In this document: positions 43,436 to 51,909 of the stretch, in pieces
How positions within the stretch are numbered: the first letter of the stretch is position 1
How the letters are laid out: each line of letters starts with the position of its first letter
Assembly: GCF_017641085.1 (NCBI RefSeq)
Contig: NZ_JAEPPI010000002.1
Coordinates: 744,001-808,000 of the forward strand
Reading direction: 5' to 3'
Length of the DNA: 64,000 bases
Source: Gracilimonas sp.
GTDB taxonomy: Bacteria; Bacteroidota; Rhodothermia; Balneolales; Balneolaceae
Program-made: the position numbers and the translations under genes
The notes under the pieces: generated by a model
The model's database searches: none
Told to the model about the DNA's origin: nothing
What the model saw: only the letters and a program-made list of their open reading frames with translations

Positions 43436-46400
43436 CTAATTTTTCAGAGCGCTGTGTGGGCCTTTCAGTTCTCTCTTTGCAAAATGAATCGACAATGTGC
43501 TTTTTGTATCACTATCTAATATAACGGAGCCATCAATCTGGCTCGATAATACATCAATAAGTTCCTTTCTAAGATTAGTGTTCGGGTGGTCTGCTTCATA
43601 CGAAGGAAGTAACGTTGCAGATGGGTCTTCGAGTTCAATTCTTACGCAATCATTAGTAGTCTTCATTTTTAAGGAAAGGCTGACGTTCTCCATACCTTCA
43701 TTGCTTTTAATCAGGGCCAGGTAATCAAGCACCTCGTTAAGTAGCATTCCGGCGGGAATGGCTTGGTTCACATTTAGCTCAACTTCGTCCAAATCAAAGC
43801 TGGTAATGAGTTTATAGGCATTGTTGTCGTTCACCTCAGCACCTTCTTTAACAACCGTTTCTATAAATCTTCTGAAACTCACATGGGTCAGGCTTTCATT
43901 TCTGTACAGCAGCTCGTGAATTTTGGCAATCGTCGTAATTCGCGATTGGGTTGAATGCAGGTGCTTGGATATTTTCTGATCTTGATTATCCAGAATCTCC
44001 AGTTCTAACAGTCCTGAAATAATGGCCAGGTTATTCTTAACCCGGTGGTGCACTTCCCCAAGCAGTGTTTCTTTCTCGGCAAGCGATTTCTCAATAATAT
44101 TGCGAGCCTCAACTTGTTCAGTCACATCAATGGCTTCTACGAAAATGCCGTACACATCTCCATTTTCATTATGAATGGGCTTATATACAAAGTTGAGATA
44201 ATGACTTTTGGAAGCACCATTGCTTCCATTGTTAAAGTAAATTTTCTTCTCGTTAAAATAGAACGATTTATCCTCATTATAACATGTATCCAGCAGATCC
44301 GTGAAGCCTTGCTCATCCATCTCGGGGAGGGCTTCTTTTACCGATAAGCCGACCAGATCTTCCTTCCCAACCAACTCTTTATACTTTTGATTTACAAAGT
44401 TGTAGATATGCTCTTTCCCTTCCAGCATGGCTATGGCTGAAGGAGACTCTTCAAACATATCCTGCATTTGAACCCGGGCTTTCTGCTCCGTTTCCAGCAG
44501 GTTCACAATCTGGTTTTCAAGTGATTTTCTTTGAGTGATGTCCACATACATTCCATATATGGCTATCACTTCTCCGTCCATTTCTACCGGTACGCCCCCT
44601 ACCAATACCGGAATCTCTTTGCCGTTTTTGTTTAGCCGTATAGTTTCCGTTTGGAAACTGTCTCCTGTAAAGCTTAATCTGGAAAGCTTTTCTCCCTGCT
44701 GATCCATAGCCTTGGGAACTATGGTTTCATCGAGGTTTTTACCGATGACTTCTGCATCTGTATATCCAAATATATGGTTGAAGCTCTGGTTAATTTTTTG
44801 AACTCTTCCATCAGCATCTACCAATACAATCCCAATTGGAGAATTGAAAAACAATTGGTTCAGAAGCTTCTGGGTTCTTTTACTTTCAACTTCTGCCAGT
44901 TTACGTTCGGTGATGTCCATATGAGAACCGGCAAGCTTGGTAGGTTCTCCATCTTCATCCCAGTCTACAAATTTCGCAATGGCCAATATCCATTTGTAAG
45001 AGCCATCAGCAGATTTTAAGCGAAACTCAGCTTCATATCTACCTCCTTCTTTCTTATATCTCAGGAACTCGCTTTCTGGAATTTCCTTGTCTTCGGGATG
45101 CAAAATGGAAAAGAAGGATTGTTTTGTAAACGCATTACTGTCTTTATCATAGTCATAGCCCAGTAATTTAAACCAGCGCTCATTGAAATAGGTATAGCCT
45201 GTAACAAGATCTACTTCCAAAAGTCCAAGGTTTGCCCCATCAACGGCAAGTTCATTAAAGTGCTTGGTACGCTGAAGCTCTTTCTTTACCTGCTGCCGTT
45301 CATTCTCAATTTCAATGATGTTGTTGCGGTTCAGACCCCCTCCAACTATATAATGTTCGCCATTTTGCTCAAAACTGGTTCCCTGTAGCAAATAATGAAC
45401 GACCTGTCCACTTTTTGTTATACAGCGGGCTTCCACACTAATTTTTTTCCCAAGTAGTACGCCATCCAGAATTTTCGAAAGTAAAGGCTGATCCTTGGGG
45501 TGAACAAGTTCAGTGACACTAGTATTGGCAATTTCCTCATATGTGTAGCCCAGATCCTGCTCAAGCATATTGTTCCACCGGATCATTTCTCCCTTCAGGT
45601 TAAATACAAAAAATGCTGTAGGCAGGCTGGAGATGGCAGATTCCGTGAATTCCTTTTCATCAAGAAGTTGTTGCTGTATGGCTTTACGAGAAGAGATGTC
45701 TCTGATGTTTATAATGGTTTTTTCTTCTCCGCCTTCTGCTTCAAATATAACAGAGCTTACCTCAACAGGGATTTTATGTCCGTCTTTGTGGGTAAATTCA
45801 ACTTCTCCCGTGAAAGACCCATTCTCTCTCCGGTTTGCTATGGCTTCTTTATTAACCGGGTTATTCATGTCAAAAACTAAATCCCGGTACTTTCCTTCCA
45901 GTTCTCCGGGCTCATACCCCAACATATCACAGGCAGCCGGATTGACTGCAATAATGAGGCCATCCGGTCTACCTATGATTGTTCCTTCCAGGGTGTTATT
46001 AAACTGCAGTTTATACTGTTGTTCGGTAGCTTTAAGAGCCTGCTCTGCATTGCGCTTCTGAGAGATGTTCTTAAATGCCCAGCTAGTAACCGGTTTCCCG
46101 TTTTCATTTCGAAATATTGTAACTGACAGCTCAATAGGAATAATTGAACCATTTGCTGTCTTTATCTCATATTCCCCGATATAGTTCCCCTCTCGGTTTA
46201 TCATTTTCTGAATATCAGCAACATCCATATTAATGTTCAGGTAGTTTGTGATATCTGAAAAAACAAGATCTTTCTGACTTACCTGAAGAATTTCACATGC
46301 TACATTATTGGCTTCGATTACAGAATTGGATTCATCGGCAACCAGAATTCCATATAAACTATTCTGAAAATGTTTTTCGAATTTTTCCCGGGTTTCTTTC

Positions 46401-46828
46401 AGGTAGGTTTGATTCTGTATTTGGGCACTAATGTCTTCGTAAATCAGTATAGCTCCATTATTCTCGCCCAGAGTTTTTACCGTAACAGCAAAAGTCTTCC
46501 GGTGGGCGCAAGAAGTAATGTGGCACTTCATCTCAAAGCTTTCTCTTTCTTCATGAAGCACGTCTTTGATACCCAGTAATAGTCTCAGGGCAAAATCATT
46601 TCCTTCAGCAAGAGGCTGTTGAAGTACTGATAAGATATTTTTATTGAGTTCAGGATGGGTCCACTTTTCTTCAAAATCTTCCCGGTGTATCTTCCAGTTG
46701 TTGTTGAAAGCAACTATAGTACCTTCAGAATCCATAATGGCAACGTGGGCACTTAACGAATTTAGAACGGCCGAGCTAAGGCTGTCTAATTCAATTAAGG
46801 TGTGTACATTATCATTATTCTTTTTCAT
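43436..46828 (-). CDS. Seven-PAS HisKA_2-type sensor protein with degenerate ATPase domain
   Basis: The 1130-residue cytoplasmic protein has about seven PAS domains in tandem (starting near 17, 150, 270, 395, 525, 655 and 795). A HisKA_2 dimerisation domain keeps its phospho-acceptor histidine (EVHHRVKNNLAIISG). The HATPase part looks dead: the N-box NE(L)..NA.KHA reads NEVLDYLALIK, without the second Asn, and the DNGIGLP box reads EDPSATLLP. The glycine-rich lid is not recognisable. It probably senses and dimerises, perhaps with the adjacent GAF kinase, rather than phosphorylating itself. Confidence 0.88.
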   Translation of the reverse strand: MKKNNDNVHTLIELDSLSSAVLNSLSAHVAIMDSEGTIVAFNNNWKIHREDFEEKWTHPELNKNILSVLQQPLAEGNDFALRLLLGIKDVLHEERESFEMKCHITSCAHRKTFAVTVKTLGENNGAILIYEDISAQIQNQTYLKETREKFEKHFQNSLYGILVADESNSVIEANNVACEILQVSQKDLVFSDITNYLNINMDVADIQKMINREGNYIGEYEIKTANGSIIPIELSVTIFRNENGKPVTSWAFKNISQKRNAEQALKATEQQYKLQFNNTLEGTIIGRPDGLIIAVNPAACDMLGYEPGELEGKYRDLVFDMNNPVNKEAIANRRENGSFTGEVEFTHKDGHKIPVEVSSVIFEAEGGEEKTIINIRDISSRKAIQQQLLDEKEFTESAISSLPTAFFVFNLKGEMIRWNNMLEQDLGYTYEEIANTSVTELVHPKDQPLLSKILDGVLLGKKISVEARCITKSGQVVHYLLQGTSFEQNGEHYIVGGGLNRNNIIEIENERQQVKKELQRTKHFNELAVDGANLGLLEVDLVTGYTYFNERWFKLLGYDYDKDSNAFTKQSFFSILHPEDKEIPESEFLRYKKEGGRYEAEFRLKSADGSYKWILAIAKFVDWDEDGEPTKLAGSHMDITERKLAEVESKRTQKLLNQLFFNSPIGIVLVDADGRVQKINQSFNHIFGYTDAEVIGKNLDETIVPKAMDQQGEKLSRLSFTGDSFQTETIRLNKNGKEIPVLVGGVPVEMDGEVIAIYGMYVDITQRKSLENQIVNLLETEQKARVQMQDMFEESPSAIAMLEGKEHIYNFVNQKYKELVGKEDLVGLSVKEALPEMDEQGFTDLLDTCYNEDKSFYFNEKKIYFNNGSNGASKSHYLNFVYKPIHNENGDVYGIFVEAIDVTEQVEARNIIEKSLAEKETLLGEVHHRVKNNLAIISGLLELEILDNQDQKISKHLHSTQSRITTIAKIHELLYRNESLTHVSFRRFIETVVKEGAEVNDNNAYKLITSFDLDEVELNVNQAIPAGMLLNEVLDYLALIKSNEGMENVSLSLKMKTTNDCVRIELEDPSATLLPSYEADHPNTNLRKELIDVLSSQIDGSVILDSDTKSTLSIHFAKRELKGPHSALKN

Positions 46829-46864
46829 AGGGTAGATGTATATGAAATCTTAAATCTTACTCTC

Positions 46865-46877
46865 GTTGTACTACAAC
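46865..46877. promoter_or_regulatory. Perfect dyad upstream of the seven-PAS gene
   Basis: gttgta-c-tacaac is a perfect 13-bp inverted repeat, 37 bp upstream of the minus-strand ATG at 46828. It is a candidate operator. No other copy is recognised nearby. Confidence 0.4.
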
Positions 46878-47019
46878 AGGTTGCTAGCTATTGATTCTTT
46901 TTTCTGAGAGTAAATTTAGCCAACTCTCATTTCCCATGAATGACGTGAAAGGCCTAATTTTGGGAATAGGTGAAAAGACCTATGTTTCATTTTCCCGGCA
47001 AGGTAAAACAACGACCTTA

Positions 47020-47418
47020 TTAGTCCGGACAATCAGTAAAGGTATTACCATTCATGAGTTGGGATACCGCTTCAAACAATTCAGCTTCAGTGGGGGTGTG
47101 TGAAATGATCCCGGATGCACCCGCTTCTATTAACGGCTGAATAAACCTTTTATCGGCGTGATTATTCAAAACTAAAACGGGAATGTCAGGGGAGCTTTTT
47201 TTTATGCCCTTTATATTATCGGGGGCATTACCGTAACCATGTGATGTATTTAGGTCATAAATTATAATCTCCGCATTATCCCGGGTTACAGACTCTTTAT
47301 TCAAAAAAAATTGGGATGGTACAATAAAATCAACAGTCGCGTTTAACGAAGATTGCAAGATCTCCGATACGATATCGTTGGTTTGGTTGATTTTGCCTAT
47401 GAAGATTATTTTTGCCAA
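47020..47418 (-). CDS. Stand-alone degenerate receiver-like protein
   Basis: The 132-residue protein has the CheY/NarL receiver fold pattern: strand IIFIGKI, phospho-site strand IIIYDLNTSHG with D55, PVLVLNNHAD and EAGASGIISHTPTEAEL. The acidic pair at the end of strand 1 (usually DD) is missing, and the conserved Lys of the last strand (LLK.) is replaced by His (ISHTP). It is therefore probably not phosphorylated normally, although D55 remains. It is a single gene with a clear promoter region containing two dyads. It may act as a protein-interaction module. Confidence 0.75.
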   Translation of the reverse strand: MAKIIFIGKINQTNDIVSEILQSSLNATVDFIVPSQFFLNKESVTRDNAEIIIYDLNTSHGYGNAPDNIKGIKKSSPDIPVLVLNNHADKRFIQPLIEAGASGIISHTPTEAELFEAVSQLMNGNTFTDCPD

Positions 47419-47450
47419 TGGTGAACGAGCTTTACTATTACTTGCTATGG

Positions 47451-47481
47451 CAAAAGTACTCTTTAGTAAGTCTTAATAAAT
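47451..47481 (-). promoter_or_regulatory. Promoter of the degenerate receiver gene
   Basis: On the minus strand TACTTTTG (47458-47451) is an exact TAnnTTTG -7 element. TTTA lies 18 bases upstream in the -33 place. The transcript would start near 47444, 26 bases before the ATG at 47418. Confidence 0.5.
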
Positions 47482-47489
47482 CAGTATTA

Positions 47490-47528
47490 ACACCTATATT
47501 TGCATAGGTGTTTTTACCTAGGTAAAAA
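47490..47528. promoter_or_regulatory. Two adjacent dyads sharing the half-site ACCTA
   Basis: acacctat (47490-47497) pairs with ataggtgt (47504-47511). Directly next to it, tttttacctaggtaaaaa (47511-47528) is a perfect 18-bp palindrome. All four half-sites contain ACCTA/TAGGT. The dyad centres lie about 19 bp apart, near -57 and -76 of the predicted start of the receiver-like gene, as expected for activator sites. Confidence 0.55.
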
Positions 47529-47586
47529 AAGCAGAATTGCTGTAAACGCCCGGTGGCAAAGGGAAGCAGAACAAAATGTATGTGCG

Positions 47587-48249
47587 TTATTCTCCATTAT
47601 TCTCGAAAAGCTGGTTTTTGATCGCATACTTGACAAGCCCGGCGGTATTTTTTGCCCCTGTTTTCTGCAGAAGGTTGCGGCGATGGGCGTCAACAGTTCG
47701 TACACTTACAAATAACTGATCGGCGATCTCTTGGTTAGTACACTCGTTTACAATCAGTTTTAAAACCTCCAATTCCCTTTCAGTTATATTGACTTCATTA
47801 GCTTCCCTGTTTTTTGAAACAGAAGGTTCAACCAGCTCTTGTAATATGGCCTGGGTGGCATCATCGCTAAAGTAATGCTTACCATCCAGTATGGTATTTA
47901 TGGCTTTAATGAGCTCCTTTTTGCCCGAACTTTTTAATATATACCCGGAAGCGCCGGCTTTAATCATTTTCTTGATGTGCTGGTCTTCGCTGAGCATGGT
48001 TAAGGCGAGGACTTTAACATCCGGCTGTTCTTTCTTGATTTGTTCAGTAGCTTCGATACCGTTCATTTTCGGCATGGTGATATCCATGATGATAAGATCC
48101 GGTTTGTGCTCTTTTGAAAGCCTGGTTGCTTGTTCCCCGTTCTCAGCTTCAAATGAGATTTCAAAGCCGGGTTCGTCTTCAATCAATATTTTTATACCGT
48201 CCCTAACAATCTGATGATCATCGACTATTGCAATCTTAATATTAGCCAT
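47587..48249 (-). CDS. NarL/LuxR-family response regulator
   Basis: The 220-residue transcription factor has a receiver with the DD pair (AIVDDHQIVRDG), phospho-acceptor D56 (LIIMDITMPKMNG) and the YILKS lysine. The LuxR-type helix-turn-helix lies at about 152-212 (NITERELEVLKLIVNECTNQEIADQLFVSVRTVDAHRRNLLQKT). It starts 3 bp after the stop of the large PAS kinase and is certainly its partner. Genes it might control include the downstream receiver-like gene, whose promoter holds two dyads of TACCTA type similar to NarL-family heptamers. Confidence 0.94.
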   Translation of the reverse strand: MANIKIAIVDDHQIVRDGIKILIEDEPGFEISFEAENGEQATRLSKEHKPDLIIMDITMPKMNGIEATEQIKKEQPDVKVLALTMLSEDQHIKKMIKAGASGYILKSSGKKELIKAINTILDGKHYFSDDATQAILQELVEPSVSKNREANEVNITERELEVLKLIVNECTNQEIADQLFVSVRTVDAHRRNLLQKTGAKNTAGLVKYAIKNQLFENNGE

Positions 48250-48252
48250 TTA

Positions 48253-51006
48253 TTAAGCATTTGATTGTTTGTTGATAGGAACGATTGCGCTGATAAGTGT
48301 TCCTTTTCCGGGTTTTGAATCAAATTCAAAGTCACCACCAAGCGCCCCTGTTCTCGTTTTAATAGTTTGTAACCCCAATCCCGGTTTAAAATCCGGATCA
48401 GATGTGTCGAAACCAATTCCATTATCATCAATCGTAAGGATCAAATCAAGCTCATCTTTAATGAGCTGAACATTAATTTTTGAGGCCTCAGAGTATTTAA
48501 CGGCATTTGAAAGAGCTTCTTGTGCAATGCGGTAAAGGTTAAATTGTACTTCACGGGGTAAATTCAGGCCGTCAATGTTTTGATAAAAGCTAATATCCAT
48601 TTCATTGCCGGTGCTGTAATTATCCACCAATGCTTCGATGGCTAATCCCAGCCCGTAATCGTCAACCACGCGGGGCATCAGGTTGCGGGAAATCTGCGCT
48701 GTCTCATTAACCGCATGCTTCAGCAAATTCAGACCCTTATTAAACTGATCTTGTTTGCGTTCATCCAGCTCAGAAATTTGACTTTCTACAGCATCCAAAT
48801 TCATATTGGCTGCGGCAAGATACTGCCCGAGCCCGTCGTGAAGTTCCTGAGCAATACGAGCCCGCTCTTTATTTTCACCTTCAACCAGTGAAGCCAACAC
48901 CATTTCCTCAGCTTTCTTCTGTTCAGTAATATCATTCACCAGTACCAATCGGTAGCTTTTGCCAAAATAGTTAATAGCTGAACCGGTGACTCGCACATTG
49001 ATGATTTCTCCGTTCTTTTTGATATGCCTGGATTCTAAAGACTCGGACAAAGCGGTCTTTCGGTCGCCCTGAATAATCTGCTTCGATTCATCTTTATCCT
49101 CCTCCGGGCGAATATCCAGTAACGTTTTGGTATAAAATTCTTGCCGTGTATACCCGTAATGTCGAACGGCTGACTCATTTACCTCCACGATTGACAGGTT
49201 CTCCGGATTATAAATGAGCATGGGCTGAGGGCTTTTTTGAAATAACAGGCGGTAGTTATGTTCTGATTCGGCTAGTTTTTTCTCGGCCTCAACCTGTGCC
49301 GTTACATCCACTACTGTAGAAATCATCAGGTTTTGATCATAAACAGGAATATTTTTTGCATTAATAATGCGCTCTTCTCCGGTCTGTGTTGTTATTTTGA
49401 TCCCTTTCCATTGCATGCGGTCCGGGTTTTTGGATTTAAGATCATCAGTGATCATTTCCGCCATTTTCTTCCGGTAATGGGTATCCGGATATACTTTTTC
49501 AAAAAAGGTTTGTACATCGTTGATGATGTTTTTTGGCCACCCATATATTTCAGAAAACCTCTTATTCATCAAGGTTACATCTCCGGAATCGATCAGGTTT
49601 ACAGCCACTCCAATGGGCAGGTTTTCAATCGTGGTTTCAATAAAATCGATCTGATTCTTTAGTTCTTTTTCATACTCTTTTTGACTGGTGATGTCTTGTA
49701 CCACACTTACAACCTTCTCAATTTCTCCGGCTTCATTTTTTACCAAAGTAACAGTATGCTCAGAATAGAACCGGGTTCCGTCTTTTTTCTGCATCATAAA
49801 CTCTGATTGAAAGATCCCGTTTTTCTCAAGGCTGCCGCTGCTCAGTTCATCAAACTCATTATATTTTTGCTCATTAAGATGCAGCAGGCGGGTATTATTT
49901 CCAATCAGTTCTTCTTTAGTATATCCGAATAAGTCGGTACAGCTTTTATTACAATCGGTGATAGTGCGGGTGTACGGCTCAAGAATAAATACAGCCTCCT
50001 TCAGGCTTTCGAAAGTCTTTTGGAGCAACTGTCGCGACTCAATGATTTTGTCCTGCGAAGCAGTTAATTCAGTTATGTCGAGTCCTATACCTACAATGCT
50101 GTTATCAGAAAGTTGAATATTAGACCATTCCTGAATATGAGCGTTACCTTGCTTGTCTTTAACCTCAAACCGATACCATTGTCCGTCAGCCTCTTTCATT
50201 ACTTTAGCTGCTCTTTCCCTTTCCTTGGGGTCAGGATAGCTGGCGCTCATTAAGTCTATTTCCTTGATCTCTTCATTGCTCCACCCAAGGGTATTCTCAA
50301 ATGCTTTATTAACTCTGATCTCGTTTATTTCAGGGTCATAGATATCTACCATTACAGGAATTTGCTCAAAAATGCGCTCAAACAATTCTTGCTTAAGTTC
50401 ATGCTGCTCTTCGAGCTCAACCTGCTCGGTGATATCCTGAATGATGCCGGAAATCATAACAGCTTCACCGCGTGCGTTTTTCTGAACATTGCCCAGGCTT
50501 CGCATCCACCGGATGCTGTCATCAGGCCAGATTATACGATATTCGGCCTTATATGGATCTTTATTTGCTATGGCTTCATTAAAGGCTTGTTCAACCCGGT
50601 TTTTATCATCGGGATGAATTCGGCTATAGAAGTCATTTACGTTCCACTTCTTTGGTTCTTTCTTTAATCCAAAAAGTTTAAAGTGATGACTGGAAGTAAC
50701 ATTTCGTCCTGTTTCCAAATCAATACTCCAGGTGGCAATTTTAACGGAATCGAGGGCCTTATCCACTCTTTTTGAAGCCTGTTTAATATGTTTGTTGCTG
50801 AAATTGACAAGCAGATATAGGAGGGTTCCGGTTACTAAAACATAAAAAATACCTTTGAAGGTGCCGTATTGTGAAAGGGTTTCAATGTCAGAAATGAAGA
50901 GCTTTAATAGCTTGTCTGAAAAGAGAATCCACAACCCGCCAAACACCACGTAAATGACAGCAATGTTAATGGCATTTAGCTGGAAAAGTCTATTAAACCT
51001 CTTCAT
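48253..51006 (-). CDS. Five-PAS membrane sensor histidine kinase, NarX/DegS (HisKA_3) type
   Basis: The 917-residue protein has two N-terminal membrane helices (NAINIAVIYVVFGGLWILF, then GIFYVLVTGTLLYLLV) and about five PAS domains. HisKA_3 has RIAQELHDGLGQYLAA with the conserved H, and the HATPase has EALSNAVKYS, DDNGIGF and GLGLQTIKTR, all complete. ATG 51006 starts the first membrane helix region; the frame is open to 51090 but the extra residues lack a family match. It is followed by the NarL-type regulator with 3 bp between, a complete two-component pair. Confidence 0.92.
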   Translation of the reverse strand: MKRFNRLFQLNAINIAVIYVVFGGLWILFSDKLLKLFISDIETLSQYGTFKGIFYVLVTGTLLYLLVNFSNKHIKQASKRVDKALDSVKIATWSIDLETGRNVTSSHHFKLFGLKKEPKKWNVNDFYSRIHPDDKNRVEQAFNEAIANKDPYKAEYRIIWPDDSIRWMRSLGNVQKNARGEAVMISGIIQDITEQVELEEQHELKQELFERIFEQIPVMVDIYDPEINEIRVNKAFENTLGWSNEEIKEIDLMSASYPDPKERERAAKVMKEADGQWYRFEVKDKQGNAHIQEWSNIQLSDNSIVGIGLDITELTASQDKIIESRQLLQKTFESLKEAVFILEPYTRTITDCNKSCTDLFGYTKEELIGNNTRLLHLNEQKYNEFDELSSGSLEKNGIFQSEFMMQKKDGTRFYSEHTVTLVKNEAGEIEKVVSVVQDITSQKEYEKELKNQIDFIETTIENLPIGVAVNLIDSGDVTLMNKRFSEIYGWPKNIINDVQTFFEKVYPDTHYRKKMAEMITDDLKSKNPDRMQWKGIKITTQTGEERIINAKNIPVYDQNLMISTVVDVTAQVEAEKKLAESEHNYRLLFQKSPQPMLIYNPENLSIVEVNESAVRHYGYTRQEFYTKTLLDIRPEEDKDESKQIIQGDRKTALSESLESRHIKKNGEIINVRVTGSAINYFGKSYRLVLVNDITEQKKAEEMVLASLVEGENKERARIAQELHDGLGQYLAAANMNLDAVESQISELDERKQDQFNKGLNLLKHAVNETAQISRNLMPRVVDDYGLGLAIEALVDNYSTGNEMDISFYQNIDGLNLPREVQFNLYRIAQEALSNAVKYSEASKINVQLIKDELDLILTIDDNGIGFDTSDPDFKPGLGLQTIKTRTGALGGDFEFDSKPGKGTLISAIVPINKQSNA

Positions 51007-51134
51007 AGTTAGCGTTCTCTTAATGGTAAACCTCAAAACTGAACTAACTGTTTTCTCTAATAAACCACAAGAATATTTAATGTTTAACACTAAACGATTT
51101 TAAGGGAACCAAACAAAGAGAAATTTACCGTCAT

Positions 51135-51172
51135 AAAAAAACCATCCTCATCTAAAGCAGATAAGGATGGTT
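51135..51172 (-). terminator. Hairpin with T-run on the minus strand
   Basis: aaccatcctcatct (51140-51153) pairs with agataaggatggtt (51159-51172) with one mismatch; on the minus strand seven T follow. It would stop transcripts coming from the tRNA side before the PAS kinase gene. Confidence 0.8.
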
Positions 51173-51388
51173 GCATTTGTACCCACGACTTAACCCACAA
51201 AGTGGCCCTCTTGACCATTAAGTAAGAGCGATCCCAAAGCAATTCCTTACACTTTTTCTGGAATTAATTTTGAGTTTAAAATCAGCCTCTGTGAGCTTGC
51301 TAAGCGCGATTGTTTTGAAATAGTCGGATTTGCAAACAGAATTATGAAGAAAGGGAAGTGGATTTTTGTGCGCGAAGGAGAGGTATAA
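51173..51388. other. Unassigned spacer between two minus-strand terminators
   Basis: This 216-bp stretch lies between the tRNA terminator and the 51135-51172 hairpin. A 63-codon minus-strand frame (51409-51218) overlaps the tRNA terminator and shows no family features or ribosome-binding site, so I do not call it. A small noncoding RNA ending at the 51135 hairpin is possible. Confidence 0.4.
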
Positions 51389-51420
51389 AAAAAGCCACCT
51401 TTTGAACAAAGGCGGCTTTA
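51389..51420 (-). terminator. Terminator of the tRNA-Arg transcript
   Basis: On the minus strand aaagccgccttt and aaaggtggcttt (one mismatch, short loop) form a hairpin followed by a T-run, 11 bases after the tRNA 3' end. Confidence 0.85.
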
Positions 51421-51430
51421 AAAATTTATG

Positions 51431-51504
51431 TACGCACGAGAGGATTCGAACCCCTGACCTTCTGGTCCGTAGCCAGACGCTCTATCCAGCTGAGCTACGT
51501 GCGC
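51431..51504 (-). tRNA. tRNA-Arg (anticodon ACG)
   Basis: On the minus strand a 74-nt cloverleaf folds fully. The acceptor stem is GCGCACG with CGTGCGT, the D arm GCTC...GAGC, the anticodon stem TCTGG/CCAGA with loop CTACGGA (anticodon ACG), and the T arm AGGGG-TTCGAAT-CCTCT; the discriminator is A. The CCA end is not encoded. It reads CGN arginine codons after A34 deamination. No integrase or duplicated 3' end is seen nearby. Confidence 0.97.
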
Positions 51505-51696
51505 AAAAAATTCGAGAGCATCAAAGATAAGAAGATCATAACTGCAGGGCAATTATTTTATGCTTCAGAATGAAGAATAAGTTTTTGAGGTTGGAGGGAT
51601 ATGATCAGCAATTAACAAAGGAACCATTTGGCACGGTTGTTGAACTGTTAAAGGCAGAGAAGGTTTGATGCTAACCCTTAACACGGAGAGAACACA

Positions 51697-51855
51697 ATGA
51701 ACAATGCATCCCGACATATTTTAATCCAACTTGAAATGATACTCAAAGAGTACCCTGAGGCCGAATTTTATATTCAGGAACGAATGAGGTCCCTGATTTC
51801 AGATCTGCTTAACTCTGAGATTTGTTTCGAAGAATTGCAGACACAAAATAATTAA
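51697..51855 (+). CDS. 52-residue hypothetical protein
   Basis: A small frame starts ATG at 51697 with GGAGAG 7 bases upstream and ends TAA. The peptide starts MNNASRHILIQLEMILKEYP and is predicted to be helical and mildly acidic (RMRSLISDLL later). It has no signal or membrane helix. I do not recognise the family. A hairpin region (aggagg near 51857, cctcct near 51904) lies after it. The ribosome-binding site and clean codons are the main support. Confidence 0.5.
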   Translation: MNNASRHILIQLEMILKEYPEAEFYIQERMRSLISDLLNSEICFEELQTQNN

Positions 51856-51909
51856 TAGGAGGAAAAAAGCCTCAAAAGCAGAAATATATTCCGCTTTCTG
51901 TGGCCTCCT

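Noticed and set aside
46891-47103. 70-codon plus-strand frame between the signalling genes
   Set aside because: It overlaps the end of the receiver-like gene on the other strand, and its composition is not protein-like.
51218-51409. 63-codon minus-strand frame after tRNA-Arg
   Set aside because: It starts inside the tRNA terminator hairpin and has no ribosome-binding site or family features.
51431-51504. tRNA-Arg as an integration site for a genomic island
   Set aside because: No integrase, no duplicated tRNA end and no composition break are visible on either side.
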